A stretch of 64,000 nucleotides of DNA. It comes from Microbacterium sp. LWO14-1.2. Lineage in GTDB: Bacteria > Actinomycetota > Actinomycetes > Actinomycetales > Microbacteriaceae. The notes beneath the pieces are model-generated. The model was not told where the DNA came from and made no database searches. It saw only the letters and a program-made list of their open reading frames with translations. The stretch spans positions 2,046,001-2,110,000 of the forward strand of contig NZ_CP151633.1 in assembly GCF_038397715.1 (NCBI RefSeq), in the 5' to 3' direction. The position numbers were made by a program, and so were the translations under genes. Of this stretch, positions 27,185 to 35,674 are shown one piece after another; position 1 is the first letter of the stretch; each line of letters begins with the position of its first letter.

Positions 27185-28093
27185 CTAGCGTCCGTCGTCG
27201 TACGCCCAGCTGAGGCCGAGGGCACCGGGGCCGAAGCCGCGTCTGATCTGCGCCACCGCGGTGCGCCCGCCGATCTCCGTCGTGGTCGTGGTGGTGCCCT
27301 GCGGGTTGTCGACGCGCTCGGTCACGTGGTCGGGGATCGCGTCCGGGTGGAAGCGCGTCCACACCAGCAGCTCGCGGCACTTCATCGCCACGGCGTGGCC
27401 GGTCTCGCGCTGCGGAGGGTAGTCGGGCGGGTAGTCGACCGCCCACTCGACGATCGTCGTGTCGGGGGCGGCGAGCGGCGCATCGAGCTCGAAGAGCACG
27501 CCGTGCACCTCGCCGTTCGGGTGCGAGTACCGCGCAGCGATCCGTCCACCCGCGATGGCGGTGATGATCGGCGCCGGCGTCCGCTCGCCAGGGGTGAGCT
27601 CGAGGAACGGGATCGACGTGATGGTGCCGACCGTCGACTGCACGATGCTGCGGGTCTCGCAGTGCGCCACGTTGCCCGCCGCGTCGACGTCGGTGACGGA
27701 ATGGGTGGTGAGCTCTCGCGCGGTGTCGGGGTACGCGGCGCCGAGAGCCGTGAACGCGTCGCGGACCGCGCGCTCGAGCTCCTGCTCGTTCATGGGGAAC
27801 TGATTGGGACCGATGGGACCGGTACGGTTGGTCGTTCCGAGCCGCACGGTCAGCTCGCCGGGGGCGAGGTGCAGGAGCCGCTCGATCTCGGTGATCGCGG
27901 CGAGAGACTGCACGCCCTCCGGTCGGCGCCGACCGGAACGCCAGTAGCTGAGCGTCGCCATCGACACGCCGTTGCCGCGTGCGCGCAGCATCTCGTGGAG
28001 ACGGGCCAGAGACAGACCGCGAGCGTTGATGGCATCGCGCAGAGCGCTGGAGAACTCGTCCGACGTACGCCGGATGCTTCTCTCGAAACTCAT
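27185..28093 (-). CDS. XRE-like helix-turn-helix protein with C-terminal ligand-type domain (paralogue 2)
   Basis: This 302-aa protein is organised like the one at 23156-24028. It has a helix-turn-helix at about residues 13-75 (FSSALRDAINARGLSLARLH, ATLSYWRSGRRRPEG, ITEIERLLHL). It is followed by a domain that includes GTITSIPFLELTPGERTPA and YPPDYPPQRETG and ends in GFGPGALGLSWAYDDGR. ATG 28093 has GGGGGTGG upstream. The last 15 residues, including the GFGPG turn, match paralogue 1 best and may form part of a ligand pocket. A 300-bp non-coding stretch precedes it, holding a paired ACCGG site. Targets are unknown. Confidence 0.7.
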   Translation of the reverse strand: MSFERSIRRTSDEFSSALRDAINARGLSLARLHEMLRARGNGVSMATLSYWRSGRRRPEGVQSLAAITEIERLLHLAPGELTVRLGTTNRTGPIGPNQFPMNEQELERAVRDAFTALGAAYPDTARELTTHSVTDVDAAGNVAHCETRSIVQSTVGTITSIPFLELTPGERTPAPIITAIAGGRIAARYSHPNGEVHGVLFELDAPLAAPDTTIVEWAVDYPPDYPPQRETGHAVAMKCRELLVWTRFHPDAIPDHVTERVDNPQGTTTTTTEIGGRTAVAQIRRGFGPGALGLSWAYDDGR

Positions 28094-28394
28094 CACACCA
28101 CCCCCACCGGTATGTGAACGACCGGCCCCTACAGTGAGCATACGACCACTCAGGCATCCCGAAGGGGACGAGGTGCCGTTTCTGGGGTCTACAGGGTTGT
28201 ATCGAGGCAGGCAGGGTACCCGACCTTGCACTCGATCGGCTCGACGCGGTGCCGCCCCCGTCACTGCGTATCACGTGGGGCCTGACGATCGATCTGGGGA
28301 GATCCGTCAGGCCTCACGGACGCTCCCGGCCGTCCGCACCCCCTGCGCCCCGCGCGTAGACTGGGGGGAACCACCCGGAGGACTCTGGATCGTC
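28094..28394. other. intergenic region between divergent genes
   Basis: No gene is seen here. The region holds the ACCGG pair at 28106-28125 and, near the other end, TAGACT (28357-28362), a plausible -10 box for the plus-strand membrane-protein operon starting at 28395. The middle part has no structure I can interpret. Confidence 0.4.
28106..28125. promoter_or_regulatory. paired ACCGG site before HTH paralogue 2
   Basis: ACCGGTATGTGAACGACCGG lies 13 bp upstream of the start codon. Two ACCGG half sites are 15 bp apart, about one and a half helical turns. Related pairs occur at 24106-24123 (9 bp apart) and 8131-8151 (13 bp apart); the differing spacing weakens the case. Confidence 0.3.
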
Positions 28395-29033
28395 ATGTCT
28401 GCCCCTGCTCGCGCGTTCACCCCGCGCCACGTCCAACTGCTGCGCGCGCTCTTCGCCGCGGCGGCGGCCGTGATGATCACCTTCTCTCCCGACCACTCGG
28501 CGGCCGTCGGCCTCTCGGTCTTCAGCGGGCTCGTGCTCACATCCTCGCTCGTCATGCTGCTCGCGGTGTGGCTCGTGTTCCCGGTCGGACAGCGCTGGTC
28601 GTGGGTCGTGCTCGCCCTGCTCGGATTCGCCGCCGGAATGACCGCCGGAGTGCCGGCCTGGCGCACCGAGGACCTCTTCTTCGTCGTCGTGATCGCCTGG
28701 GCGCTGACGACCGGCGTCGTCGAACTCATCGTCGGCCTGCGCGCACGCCGCGCCGGTGAGACGACCGCGCGCGACTCGATCACGGTCGGCGCCTTCGGCA
28801 TCCTCCTCGCCGTGCTGCTGCTGACCATCCCCGCCGGCTTCGTGCAGCCGTACGCCATCCAGGGCGCCGGCGAGTTCGAACTGACCGGCATCATCCTCGG
28901 CGTGGGCATGTTCGGCGGCTACGCGGCGGTCGTGGCCGTGTTCCTCGGCATCGCCGGGCTCACGCCGAAGCGCGTGGAGCCCGCCGCCGCGGCATCCGCC
29001 CCAGCCCCGGTCGAGCACGGAGGTGACCGATGA
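28395..29033 (+). CDS. six-segment integral membrane protein (HdeD/DUF308-like)
   Basis: This is a 212-aa protein with about six membrane segments and a short Ala/Pro-rich cytoplasmic tail. The segment pattern, with RTEDLFFVVVIAWALTTGVVE in the middle and paired short helices, resembles the HdeD/DUF308 group. Proteins of this kind are sometimes labelled acyl-CoA synthetase in databases; nothing here supports that. GGAGG lies 13 bases before ATG, rather far. A -10-like TAGACT is at 28357. The next gene overlaps its stop codon. Confidence 0.65.
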   Translation: MSAPARAFTPRHVQLLRALFAAAAAVMITFSPDHSAAVGLSVFSGLVLTSSLVMLLAVWLVFPVGQRWSWVVLALLGFAAGMTAGVPAWRTEDLFFVVVIAWALTTGVVELIVGLRARRAGETTARDSITVGAFGILLAVLLLTIPAGFVQPYAIQGAGEFELTGIILGVGMFGGYAAVVAVFLGIAGLTPKRVEPAAAASAPAPVEHGGDR

Positions 29034-29377
29034 GCGAAGAGAAGCCCACCCGGCGCGACATCCTGCGACCCCTGCACCTGCTGGGCATCGCGCTCGCGTG
29101 CGGAGTGTTCGCCGCGATCGTCACGCTCGTGTCGACCGGTGCGTTCACCGCCCGCGTGAACACGGCGATCGCGAACGGCAGCTACGAGGGGCTCACGCCC
29201 ATCGCGCTCGGCCTCGTCGTCGGCGGCGGCGCGTTCATCGTGACGCTGCTGTTCCTGGCGATGCTGATCCTCGTCGTCGATCCCGCCGACGTGACGAAGA
29301 CCGTCGACCGCCCGGTGCTCTACGACGCCGAGCCCGACGCCGACTCCGACGGGCCGGCGACGCGCTCCGAGTCCTGA
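29030..29377 (+). CDS. small two-segment membrane protein
   Basis: This 115-aa protein has two membrane segments (about residues 16-38 and 58-83) and a charged C-terminal tail rich in Asp. ATG 29030 overlaps the TGA of the preceding membrane protein (ATGA), so the two are translationally coupled and probably work together. No family is recognised. Confidence 0.7.
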   Translation: MSEEKPTRRDILRPLHLLGIALACGVFAAIVTLVSTGAFTARVNTAIANGSYEGLTPIALGLVVGGGAFIVTLLFLAMLILVVDPADVTKTVDRPVLYDAEPDADSDGPATRSES

Positions 29378-29441
29378 CCGCTCGCTCCGCGATTTCCCAC
29401 GTCTGCGGAATATCGGGGGTGCCGGGCGGCTTGTCCTCAGG

Positions 29442-30863
29442 GTGACAGCATCCATCGACCGCGCCTCCGTCGGACTCCGTTCGGAACGCGGGCCGGTGCT
29501 CGGCGCCCTCATGCTGTCGACCGGCCTCATCGCGATCGACGCGACCATCCTCGCCACCGCGGTGCCCAGCATCGTGCGCGACCTGGGCAGCTACGAGCAG
29601 TTCCCCTGGCTGTTCTCCGTCTACCTGCTCGCACAGGCGGTGAGCGTGCCGATCTACTCGCGCTTCGCCGACACCGTCGGACGCAAGCCGATCATCCTGC
29701 TCGGGATCGGGCTCTTCCTGCTCGGCTCGCTGCTGTCGGGCTTCGCGGGGAGCATGACCGCGCTCATCGTGTTCCGCATCGTGCAGGGGCTCGGCGCCGG
29801 TGCGGTCGCGCCCATGTCGATGACCATCGTCGGTGACATCTACACGGTCGCCGAACGCGCGAAGGTGCAGGGCTACATCGCCTCGGTGTGGGCGATCTCG
29901 TCCGTCGTCGGCCCCGCACTCGGCGGCATCTTCGCGCAGCTCGATGCCTGGCGCTGGATCTTCTGGATCAACATCCCGCTCTGCCTGATCGCGGCCTGGA
30001 TGCTGCTGAGGCGGTATCACGAGCAGAAGCAGACGCAGCAGCATCGCATCGACTACGCGGGCGCCGCGCTGCTCACGGTCGGTCTCACCGGACTCATCCT
30101 CGGGATGCTGGAGGGCGGCAACGCCTGGGACTGGATCTCGTGGCCGAGCGCCGTGTGCTTCGGGCTCGGTGCTGCAGCGCTCGTGGTGTTCGCCTTCGTC
30201 GAGCGCCGCGCCGCCGAGCCGATCGTCGACCTGCGGCTGGCCGCCCGGCCGCTCATCCTCACCACCACGGTCGTGTCGCTCGGCATCGGGGCCCTCATGA
30301 CCGGCGTCACGAGCTTCGCCCCCGCCTACCTCGAAGGGTCGATCGGCATCGCGCCGCTGCTGTCGGGCCTCGCGGTGGCGGCCCTCACCCTCGGCTGGCC
30401 GCTCGCCGCCGCGAACGCCGGACGCCTGTACCTGCGCATCGGCTTCCGGCGCACCGCCCTCACCGGGCTCGGGATCACCACGGTCGCCGCCGTCGCACTC
30501 GCCGTCGTCTCGCCCTGGCCGAACCCGTTCGCCATCGCCGGGGTGGCGTTCGTGCTCGGCTTCGGGCTCGGCTGGAGCGCCGCGCCCACCCTCATCGCCG
30601 CGCAGGCCTCGGTCGGGTGGGGCGAGCGCGGGGCGGTCACCGGCATGAACGCGTTCGCGCGATCAGCCGGCAGCGCGCTCGGCGTCGCGGTGTTCGGAGC
30701 CATCTCCAACGCGGTGATCGCGCGGGGAGCCGGGCCCGGCGACCCGGCGACGATCGTGAACGCCTCGTTCTGGGTGTTCATCGCTGCGGCGATCGTGGCG
30801 GTGCTGACTCTCGCCGCGGCGTTCTTCATGCCGCGCGACCCGGCCGGAGCGCAGTCGGGCTGA
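29442..30863 (+). CDS. MFS drug exporter, DHA2 (EmrB/QacA) type
   Basis: This is a 473-aa protein with 14 predicted segments. MFS motifs are clear: LIAIDATILATAVPSI in segment 1 (the DHA2 D-x-T-I motif), SRFADTVGRKPIILLG (motif A) and IVQGLGAGAVAPMSMTIVGD (motif B), then SSVVGPALGGIF (motif C of exporters). It should export cationic or amphipathic compounds using the proton gradient. The start is GTG 29442, giving MTASIDRAS. No SD is obvious, but it lies only 64 bp after the membrane-protein pair and could be co-transcribed. It is convergent with the DivIVA-like gene. Confidence 0.88.
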   Translation: MTASIDRASVGLRSERGPVLGALMLSTGLIAIDATILATAVPSIVRDLGSYEQFPWLFSVYLLAQAVSVPIYSRFADTVGRKPIILLGIGLFLLGSLLSGFAGSMTALIVFRIVQGLGAGAVAPMSMTIVGDIYTVAERAKVQGYIASVWAISSVVGPALGGIFAQLDAWRWIFWINIPLCLIAAWMLLRRYHEQKQTQQHRIDYAGAALLTVGLTGLILGMLEGGNAWDWISWPSAVCFGLGAAALVVFAFVERRAAEPIVDLRLAARPLILTTTVVSLGIGALMTGVTSFAPAYLEGSIGIAPLLSGLAVAALTLGWPLAAANAGRLYLRIGFRRTALTGLGITTVAAVALAVVSPWPNPFAIAGVAFVLGFGLGWSAAPTLIAAQASVGWGERGAVTGMNAFARSAGSALGVAVFGAISNAVIARGAGPGDPATIVNASFWVFIAAAIVAVLTLAAAFFMPRDPAGAQSG

Positions 30864-30901
30864 TCCGCAGCCGGGGCCCGACGCCGGTGGGTCGCCCCCG
30901 C

Positions 30902-31192
30902 TCAGCCGGCGAGCTCGCGCAGCCGCACCACGATGCGGTCGAGCAGGTCGTCGACCGCATCCGCGTCGTAGCCGGGCGTGAAGCCGCGCGGAGACCCGAA
31001 GGACGTCGTCACGACGTCGCCCGCACTCAGACCCGTCGCGGTCGCGCGCGCCCGCTCCCACGCCTCCAGCGTCGAGCGGCACTCGTCGAGGAAGTGGTCG
31101 ACGTCGTCGATGTCGTAGCGGGATCCGAGGCGTCGCACCGGAATGCGGGCGCCCGCGACCTCCGCCGCCGTGAGCCCGCCGCTCCCGGTCAT
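30902..31192 (-). CDS. DivIVA-domain-like small protein
   Basis: This 96-aa protein contains two copies of the DivIVA/Wag31 N-terminal signature: a Y-D-x-D-D-V-D-x-F-L-D motif near residue 26 (SRYDIDDVDHFLDECRSTLE) and a second near 70 (GFTPGYDADAVDDLLDRIV). In DivIVA this segment binds the membrane and starts the coiled coil; here no long coiled coil follows. Its ATG overlaps the TGA of purB (ATGA at 31192-31189), making it the last gene of the phosphatase-purB operon. A role in cell pole or division biology is inferred only from the motif. Confidence 0.75.
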   Translation of the reverse strand: MTGSGGLTAAEVAGARIPVRRLGSRYDIDDVDHFLDECRSTLEAWERARATATGLSAGDVVTTSFGSPRGFTPGYDADAVDDLLDRIVVRLRELAG

Positions 31193-32571
31193 CGTGCGAG
31201 CTGCTCGGCGATGCCGGTGTACGTCGCGGGCGTCAGCGCCAGGAGGCGCTGCTTCGCGGCATCCCCGATCTCGAGCGTCTCGACGAAAGCGGCGAGGTCC
31301 TCTGCCCCGACCCGGTGCCCGCGGGTGAGCTCCTTGAGCAGCGCGTACGGGTCCTGGATGGTGGAGCGGCCGGCGACGACCTCGGCGCGGATCACGGTCT
31401 GGATGGCCTCGGCGAGGACCTCCCAGTTGACGTCGAGGTCGGCGAGAAGCACGTCGCGCGACAGCGAGATCGCGTTGAGGCCGCGGCGCAGGTTGTCGAG
31501 CGCGAGCAGCGAGTGACCGAACGCGACGCCGATGTTGCGCTGCGTCGTCGAGTCGGTGAGGTCGCGCTGCAGCCGGCTCGTCACCAGCGTCTGGCCGAGC
31601 GATGCGAGCAGGGCGCCCGAGATCTCGAGGTTCGCCTCGGCGTTCTCGAAGCGGATCGGGTTGATCTTGTGCGGCATGGTCGACGAGCCGGTCGCACCGG
31701 CGACGGGGATCTGCGCGAAGTACCCGAGCGAGATGTACGTCCAGATGTCGGTCGCGAGATTGTGCAGGATGCCGCCGGCGTGCCGCACCCGGTCGTACAG
31801 CTCCACCTGCCAGTCGTGCGACTCGATCTGCGTGGTCAGCAGGTTGAACCCGAGACCCAGACCCTCGATGTACTCCCGCGCGATGGTCGGCCAGTCGGCA
31901 TCCGGATCCGCAGCGAGGTGCGCCGACCAGGTGCCGGTCGCGCCCGAGAACTTGGCGAGGTAGTCGGACGCCGCGATCTGCGCGCGCACGCGCTCCAGCC
32001 GCCATGCGAAGACGGCGAGCTCCTTGCCCATGGTCGACGGCGTCGCGGGCTGGCCGTGCGTGCGCGACAGCATGGCGGCGTCGGCGTGCTCGGATGCGAG
32101 TTCGCGCAGCTTCGCGATCACGGTGTCGAGCGCGGGCAGCCAGACCTCCTCGACGGCGCGCTTGACGGTGAGCGCGTAGGAGGCGGAGTTGATGTCCTCG
32201 CTCGTGCAGGCGAAGTGCGTCAGCTCGGCGATGCGGTCGAGACCCAGCGTGCTCAGGCGATCGCGTACGAGGTACTCGATGGCCTTCACGTCGTGCTGGG
32301 TGACGGCCTCCTTCTCGGCGAGCCAGTCGATCTCGGCCTGACCGAAGTCGCGGTAGAGGGCGCGGAGGCGCTCCTTGTCGGCATCCGACAGCGGGCTCGT
32401 CTCGAACAGCGACCGGTCGGTGAGGGCGATCAGCCACTCGACCTCGACCTCGACCCGCGCGCGGTTGAGTCCGGCCTCGGAGAGGAAGTCGGCGAGCCCG
32501 GTGACGGCGCCGCGGTAGCGGCCGTCGAGAGGGCTGAGGGGCTGCGGGGGGAGCGAGGGCGTGAAAGTCAG
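31189..32571 (-). CDS. purB: adenylosuccinate lyase, CTG start codon
   Basis: This 460-aa enzyme cleaves adenylosuccinate to AMP and fumarate, and SAICAR to AICAR, in purine synthesis. The fumarase/aspartase-superfamily signature GSSTMPHKINPIRFENAEAN is present, as are THFACTSEDINSASYAL and SRTHGQPATPSTMGKE. The N-terminus PLSPLDGRYRG matches the family only if translation starts near 32571. No ATG, GTG or TTG is suitable there. A CTG at 32571-32569 sits six bases after a perfect AGGAGG and overlaps the TGA of the upstream phosphatase gene (CTGA), which strongly favours CTG initiation by coupling. Confidence 0.95.
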   Translation of the reverse strand: MTFTPSLPPQPLSPLDGRYRGAVTGLADFLSEAGLNRARVEVEVEWLIALTDRSLFETSPLSDADKERLRALYRDFGQAEIDWLAEKEAVTQHDVKAIEYLVRDRLSTLGLDRIAELTHFACTSEDINSASYALTVKRAVEEVWLPALDTVIAKLRELASEHADAAMLSRTHGQPATPSTMGKELAVFAWRLERVRAQIAASDYLAKFSGATGTWSAHLAADPDADWPTIAREYIEGLGLGFNLLTTQIESHDWQVELYDRVRHAGGILHNLATDIWTYISLGYFAQIPVAGATGSSTMPHKINPIRFENAEANLEISGALLASLGQTLVTSRLQRDLTDSTTQRNIGVAFGHSLLALDNLRRGLNAISLSRDVLLADLDVNWEVLAEAIQTVIRAEVVAGRSTIQDPYALLKELTRGHRVGAEDLAAFVETLEIGDAAKQRLLALTPATYTGIAEQLAR

Positions 32572-33107
32572 GGGAGTCCTCCTGATCGGGCCCCGATCCC
32601 TCGGGGCGAGCGGGGCTGGCGAAGAGCCGGCTCGAGCTGGCGGAACAGCCCGCGGGTCGCCGTCTCGATCATACCGAGCACCGAATCGAACATCTCGGGG
32701 CCGGCGTAGTACGGGTCGGGCACATCGGGTGACGGCGCGGTCGGGTCGAAGGCGAGCAGCAGCGTGACCTTGCCCTCCTCGTCCTCGTCGCGCGCCCATT
32801 CGCGCAGCACCCGCTCGTGCGTGCGGTCGAGCGCGACGACGAGGTCGTTCTCGGCGAACGACGCGTACGTGAACTGCTTGGCCCGGTGCTGCGAGCCGTC
32901 GTAGTCGCGGCGGGCGAGGGCGTCGATCGTGCGATGGTCGGCGCGTTCGCCCACGTGCCAGTCGCCGGTGCCGGCGCTGCGCGACACGATGCGCGACCCG
33001 AGTCCCTGGCGTTCGGCGAGATCGCGGAAGACGATCTCGGCCATCGGGGAGCGGCAGATGTTCCCCGTACACACGAAGATCACGCGGAAGGGATCTTCAG
33101 ATGTCAC
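32568..33107 (-). CDS. low-molecular-weight protein tyrosine phosphatase
   Basis: This 179-aa protein has the P-loop CTGNICRSPMAE (C-x5-R-S, Cys about residue 13) and the DP loop VPDPYYAG that supplies the general acid. Family members remove phosphate from tyrosine, or in some bacteria from arginine. The C-terminus has an extra basic tail of about 25 residues. The start is GTG 33107, with a CAGAAT box six bases upstream suggesting a leaderless mRNA. It is first in the operon with purB and the DivIVA-like gene, each overlapping by 4 nt. Confidence 0.9.
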   Translation of the reverse strand: MTSEDPFRVIFVCTGNICRSPMAEIVFRDLAERQGLGSRIVSRSAGTGDWHVGERADHRTIDALARRDYDGSQHRAKQFTYASFAENDLVVALDRTHERVLREWARDEDEEGKVTLLLAFDPTAPSPDVPDPYYAGPEMFDSVLGMIETATRGLFRQLEPALRQPRSPRGIGARSGGLP

Positions 33108-33263
33108 CGGTCCATTCTGCCCGTCGGGAGCTGATCGCGCGACGCCGGGATGCCGCGGCCACCTGTTCTGCACCGCGCAGCTCACCGGGAAGATGCTCAC
33201 GGGCACCGGCCGCGGACGCCTGCGGTCGGCGCGGGCGTCGGCGGAGCGGCGGATGCTGGGTGC

Positions 33264-33539
33264 ATGCTCTCGCTCGCCCCGGCCGACCCCCTGAACTCCG
33301 CTCCCTTGACCTCTGACGCGCTGTGGGCGCTGCTGCAGGCGCTCGCCTCTGTTCGCGTTGCGCAGGACGCGCTCGACGCTGCTGCCGGCGACGTGCTCGC
33401 GCTGTCGCTCGACGCCAGCTGGCGCTCGGACGGAGTGGCGGCGCTCCGGGAGCTGCTGGGCGAGCTCGCGACCAGGACGCGGGTCGCGGCGGCCGACGCA
33501 GGACTGCACGAGGCGAGGATCGCGAGCGTGAGCGCATGA
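33264..33539 (+). CDS. small helical WXG-like protein
   Basis: This 91-aa protein is almost entirely alpha-helical by composition, in two helices separated near ASWRSDGVAALRELL. That Trp-x3-Gly turn resembles the WXG turn of ESX/WXG100 proteins, though the spacing is not classical. ATG 33264 follows a weak site; the reading frame could extend upstream without obvious homology. The stop overlaps the start of the next gene (ATGA), a hydrolase with its own helical N-terminus, the gene order seen in WXG-partner/effector pairs. No secretion genes are in the window. Confidence 0.6.
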   Translation: MLSLAPADPLNSAPLTSDALWALLQALASVRVAQDALDAAAGDVLALSLDASWRSDGVAALRELLGELATRTRVAAADAGLHEARIASVSA

Positions 33540-34816
33540 GCGGGATCGACGTCGGCCATGGCGGGGCGATCTCGGTCGACCCCGACGAGCTGCGGCAGCT
33601 GGCGGGTCGGATGGATGCCGCAGCGCTCCGCCATGACGAGGCGGCTCGGGCGCTGCGCACCGCCTATCAGCGGATCGTCGACACCCCGGGGCTCAGCGCC
33701 CTCGTCGACACGGTCGCGCTCTGGGGTCTCTGCCAGCGGTCATCGGTGCTGCACGGGGAGTGCGTCGACGCGGCCGCGAGCACCCGACTCATGGCCGACA
33801 CCTACGAGTACGTCGAGCTGCTGATCGAGGCTCGGGCACGGGGGTTCGGCGCGGTGGGAGATGAGGCGCGTGCCGGCATGCGGCGACTCGAGGAGTCAGA
33901 TCCGCGGATCCCGGACCTGGCGCGCGGGCTGATCGAGCGGTGGGAGGACGAGCGCTTCGCGGGGCTGATCACGCAGGTGCCGCTCGGTGGACTCCTCGGT
34001 CCTGTCGGCATCGTTCCGGCACTCGTGGGCGCCGGGTCGAGGCTCGGCGTGATCCCCCGCGGATCCCGGCTGCGCGGCGTGGCGGAACCGGTGACGGTGA
34101 CGCCTGTGAAGACCGCGACGCCGTCCGCCGCGCCCTCCGGGCTCGCGGGCGCGCTGAGCCGGATCCCCGAGAAGCGCGGAGCGCAGGTCGCTGTCGAGAA
34201 GTACTCGTTCGCCGGCGGCGCCGCGAAGTACGTGGTCTACGTGAAGGGGACCCAGACGTTCGCGCCCGGCGACATGGGCGGACCGGACCCGTGGGACATG
34301 AAGTCGAACTCGCAGCTGTACCTCGGTCAGACCTCCGCCTCGTACGAAGCGACGCTCGCCGCCGTCGAAGCGGCCGGTGCCCGGCCCGGCGACGAGGTAC
34401 GGATCGTCGCGCATTCGCAGGGAGGCATGGTCGCATCGCACGTCGCGATGCAGAGCGAGTACGACGTGCCCCTCGTCGTGACCGCAGGGAGCCCGGTCGA
34501 TCCGACCCTGGACGAGGATCAGACCCTCGTCGCGCTCGGCTACACCGACGATCCGGTGCGGGCGCTCGCGGGCGGCGGCTCGCCCGCGGGGACGGGCTCG
34601 CGGGACAGCGTCGTGGTCACCGCAGAGCACTCACCGGGTTTCGCGTGGGGCGACTTCGGCGAGCCGCACCTGCTCGCCGCGTACGTCGACCTGGCGGAGG
34701 ATGCCGACGCCGCAGCCGATCCCCGCATCGAGAGCGTCGAACGGCTGTGGGACGACCTCGACGACGCCGCAGTCATCGAGCGCACCGAGTACCGCGCCGA
34801 ACGAACGGCTCGGTGA
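33536..34816 (+). CDS. alpha/beta hydrolase with N-terminal helical (WXG-like) domain
   Basis: This is a 426-aa protein. Residues 1-120 are helical (ISVDPDELRQLAGRMDAAAL and following), resembling type VII-associated effector N-termini. Residues about 220-390 form an alpha/beta hydrolase: YVVYVKGTQTF before a long loop, then the nucleophile elbow VAHSQGGM (Ser about 303) and VVTAGSPVDPTLDED. A His near EPHLLAAY may complete the triad. Lipase or esterase activity is expected; the substrate is unknown. Overlap with the small WXG-like gene suggests complex formation. Whether it is secreted or acts on the wall cannot be told. Confidence 0.7.
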   Translation: MSGIDVGHGGAISVDPDELRQLAGRMDAAALRHDEAARALRTAYQRIVDTPGLSALVDTVALWGLCQRSSVLHGECVDAAASTRLMADTYEYVELLIEARARGFGAVGDEARAGMRRLEESDPRIPDLARGLIERWEDERFAGLITQVPLGGLLGPVGIVPALVGAGSRLGVIPRGSRLRGVAEPVTVTPVKTATPSAAPSGLAGALSRIPEKRGAQVAVEKYSFAGGAAKYVVYVKGTQTFAPGDMGGPDPWDMKSNSQLYLGQTSASYEATLAAVEAAGARPGDEVRIVAHSQGGMVASHVAMQSEYDVPLVVTAGSPVDPTLDEDQTLVALGYTDDPVRALAGGGSPAGTGSRDSVVVTAEHSPGFAWGDFGEPHLLAAYVDLAEDADAAADPRIESVERLWDDLDDAAVIERTEYRAERTAR

Positions 34817-34833
34817 TGCAGACGCCGGCGCGG

Positions 34834-35238
34834 TCAGTCCCGGCGGGACTTGCGGCGCTGCGGGCGCAGGATGAAGTTGAACACGCCGTTGATCACCGAG
34901 ATGATCAGCGCGGCGAGCACACCCCACCAGAACGAGCCGACCGTGAGGCCCCATCCGAAGCCGCTCGTGATCCAGGCGGTTAGCCACAGCAGGAAGCCGT
35001 TGATCACGAAGCCGATCAGCCCGAACGTGATGATGTACAGCGGGAAGGCGACGATCTTGACGACGGTGCCGATGATGGTGTTCACCAGCGCGAAGATCGC
35101 GGCGACGGCCAGCAGGGTCAGCACGAGCTGCAGCGTCTCGCCCGGAGGGAACGCCGTGATCGTGACCTGCAGCACGGGGATCAGCGTGACGACCCACAGG
35201 GCGAACGCGTTGACGACGACTCGGATGATGAAGCGCAT
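34834..35238 (-). CDS. phage-holin-4-family membrane protein
   Basis: This 134-aa protein has four membrane segments: FIIRVVVNAFALWVVTLIPV, LVLTLLAVAAIFALVNTIIG, FPLYIITFGLIGFVINGFLL and a last one before the basic tail RPQRRKSRRD. The pattern, including VNTIIGTVVKIVAFPLYIIT, is that of the widespread DUF360/phage_holin_4_2 group. Despite the name these are chromosomal proteins of unknown function and do not indicate a prophage. Convergent with the hydrolase gene, 17 bp apart. Confidence 0.85.
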   Translation of the reverse strand: MRFIIRVVVNAFALWVVTLIPVLQVTITAFPPGETLQLVLTLLAVAAIFALVNTIIGTVVKIVAFPLYIITFGLIGFVINGFLLWLTAWITSGFGWGLTVGSFWWGVLAALIISVINGVFNFILRPQRRKSRRD

Positions 35239-35302
35239 GGTCAGGCCAGTCTCGCACGAGGGTGCGCGGATGTCAGGAGGCGTGGGTCAGGCAAAGCGGT
35301 GC

Positions 35303-35671
35303 TCACCGGGATCGGACGTGCGCGGCAACGATCGCCGCAATCTGCTCCAGGTCGATCCGGCTCTGCGCGACGTCGAGCACGAAGTCGAAGGCTTCGTCGT
35401 TCGTGAAGGTCAGGTCGAACCCGTTCATGCGGATGAAGATGAAGGTCAGGACGAGGGGGATTCGCTTGTTTCCGTCGAACAGCGAATGGTTCTGGGCCAG
35501 CGAACTGATCAGCGCCGCCGCCTTGCCCTCGAACGTCGGATATGCGTCCGTGCCGAACATCCCGGCTGAGGGCCGCGCCAACGCCGAGAAGAGCAGGCCC
35601 TCGTCGCGGACGTGCAGACCGAGCTTCGCAATGACCGCGAGAGCCTGCTCGGGCTCTATGTACTCCGTCAC
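35303..35671 (-). CDS. Doc/Fic-family toxin of a type II toxin-antitoxin pair
   Basis: This 122-aa protein carries the Fic/Doc active motif HSLFDGNKRIPL (HxFx-D-GNKR) at about residues 62-73. Doc phosphorylates EF-Tu and blocks translation; true Fic proteins transfer AMP. The short length and GMFGTDAYPTFEGKAAALIS fit the Doc/death-on-curing branch. The antitoxin gene ends three bases upstream of its start, so they form one transcription unit. Confidence 0.88.
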   Translation of the reverse strand: MTEYIEPEQALAVIAKLGLHVRDEGLLFSALARPSAGMFGTDAYPTFEGKAAALISSLAQNHSLFDGNKRIPLVLTFIFIRMNGFDLTFTNDEAFDFVLDVAQSRIDLEQIAAIVAAHVRSR

Positions 35672-35674
35672 CGT

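Noticed and set aside
28395..29033. Acyl-CoA synthetase
   Set aside because: The protein is almost all membrane segments and has no AMP-binding motif.
34834..35238. Prophage remnant, from the holin-family protein
   Set aside because: This family is widely chromosomal; no other phage gene, integrase or attachment repeat is near.
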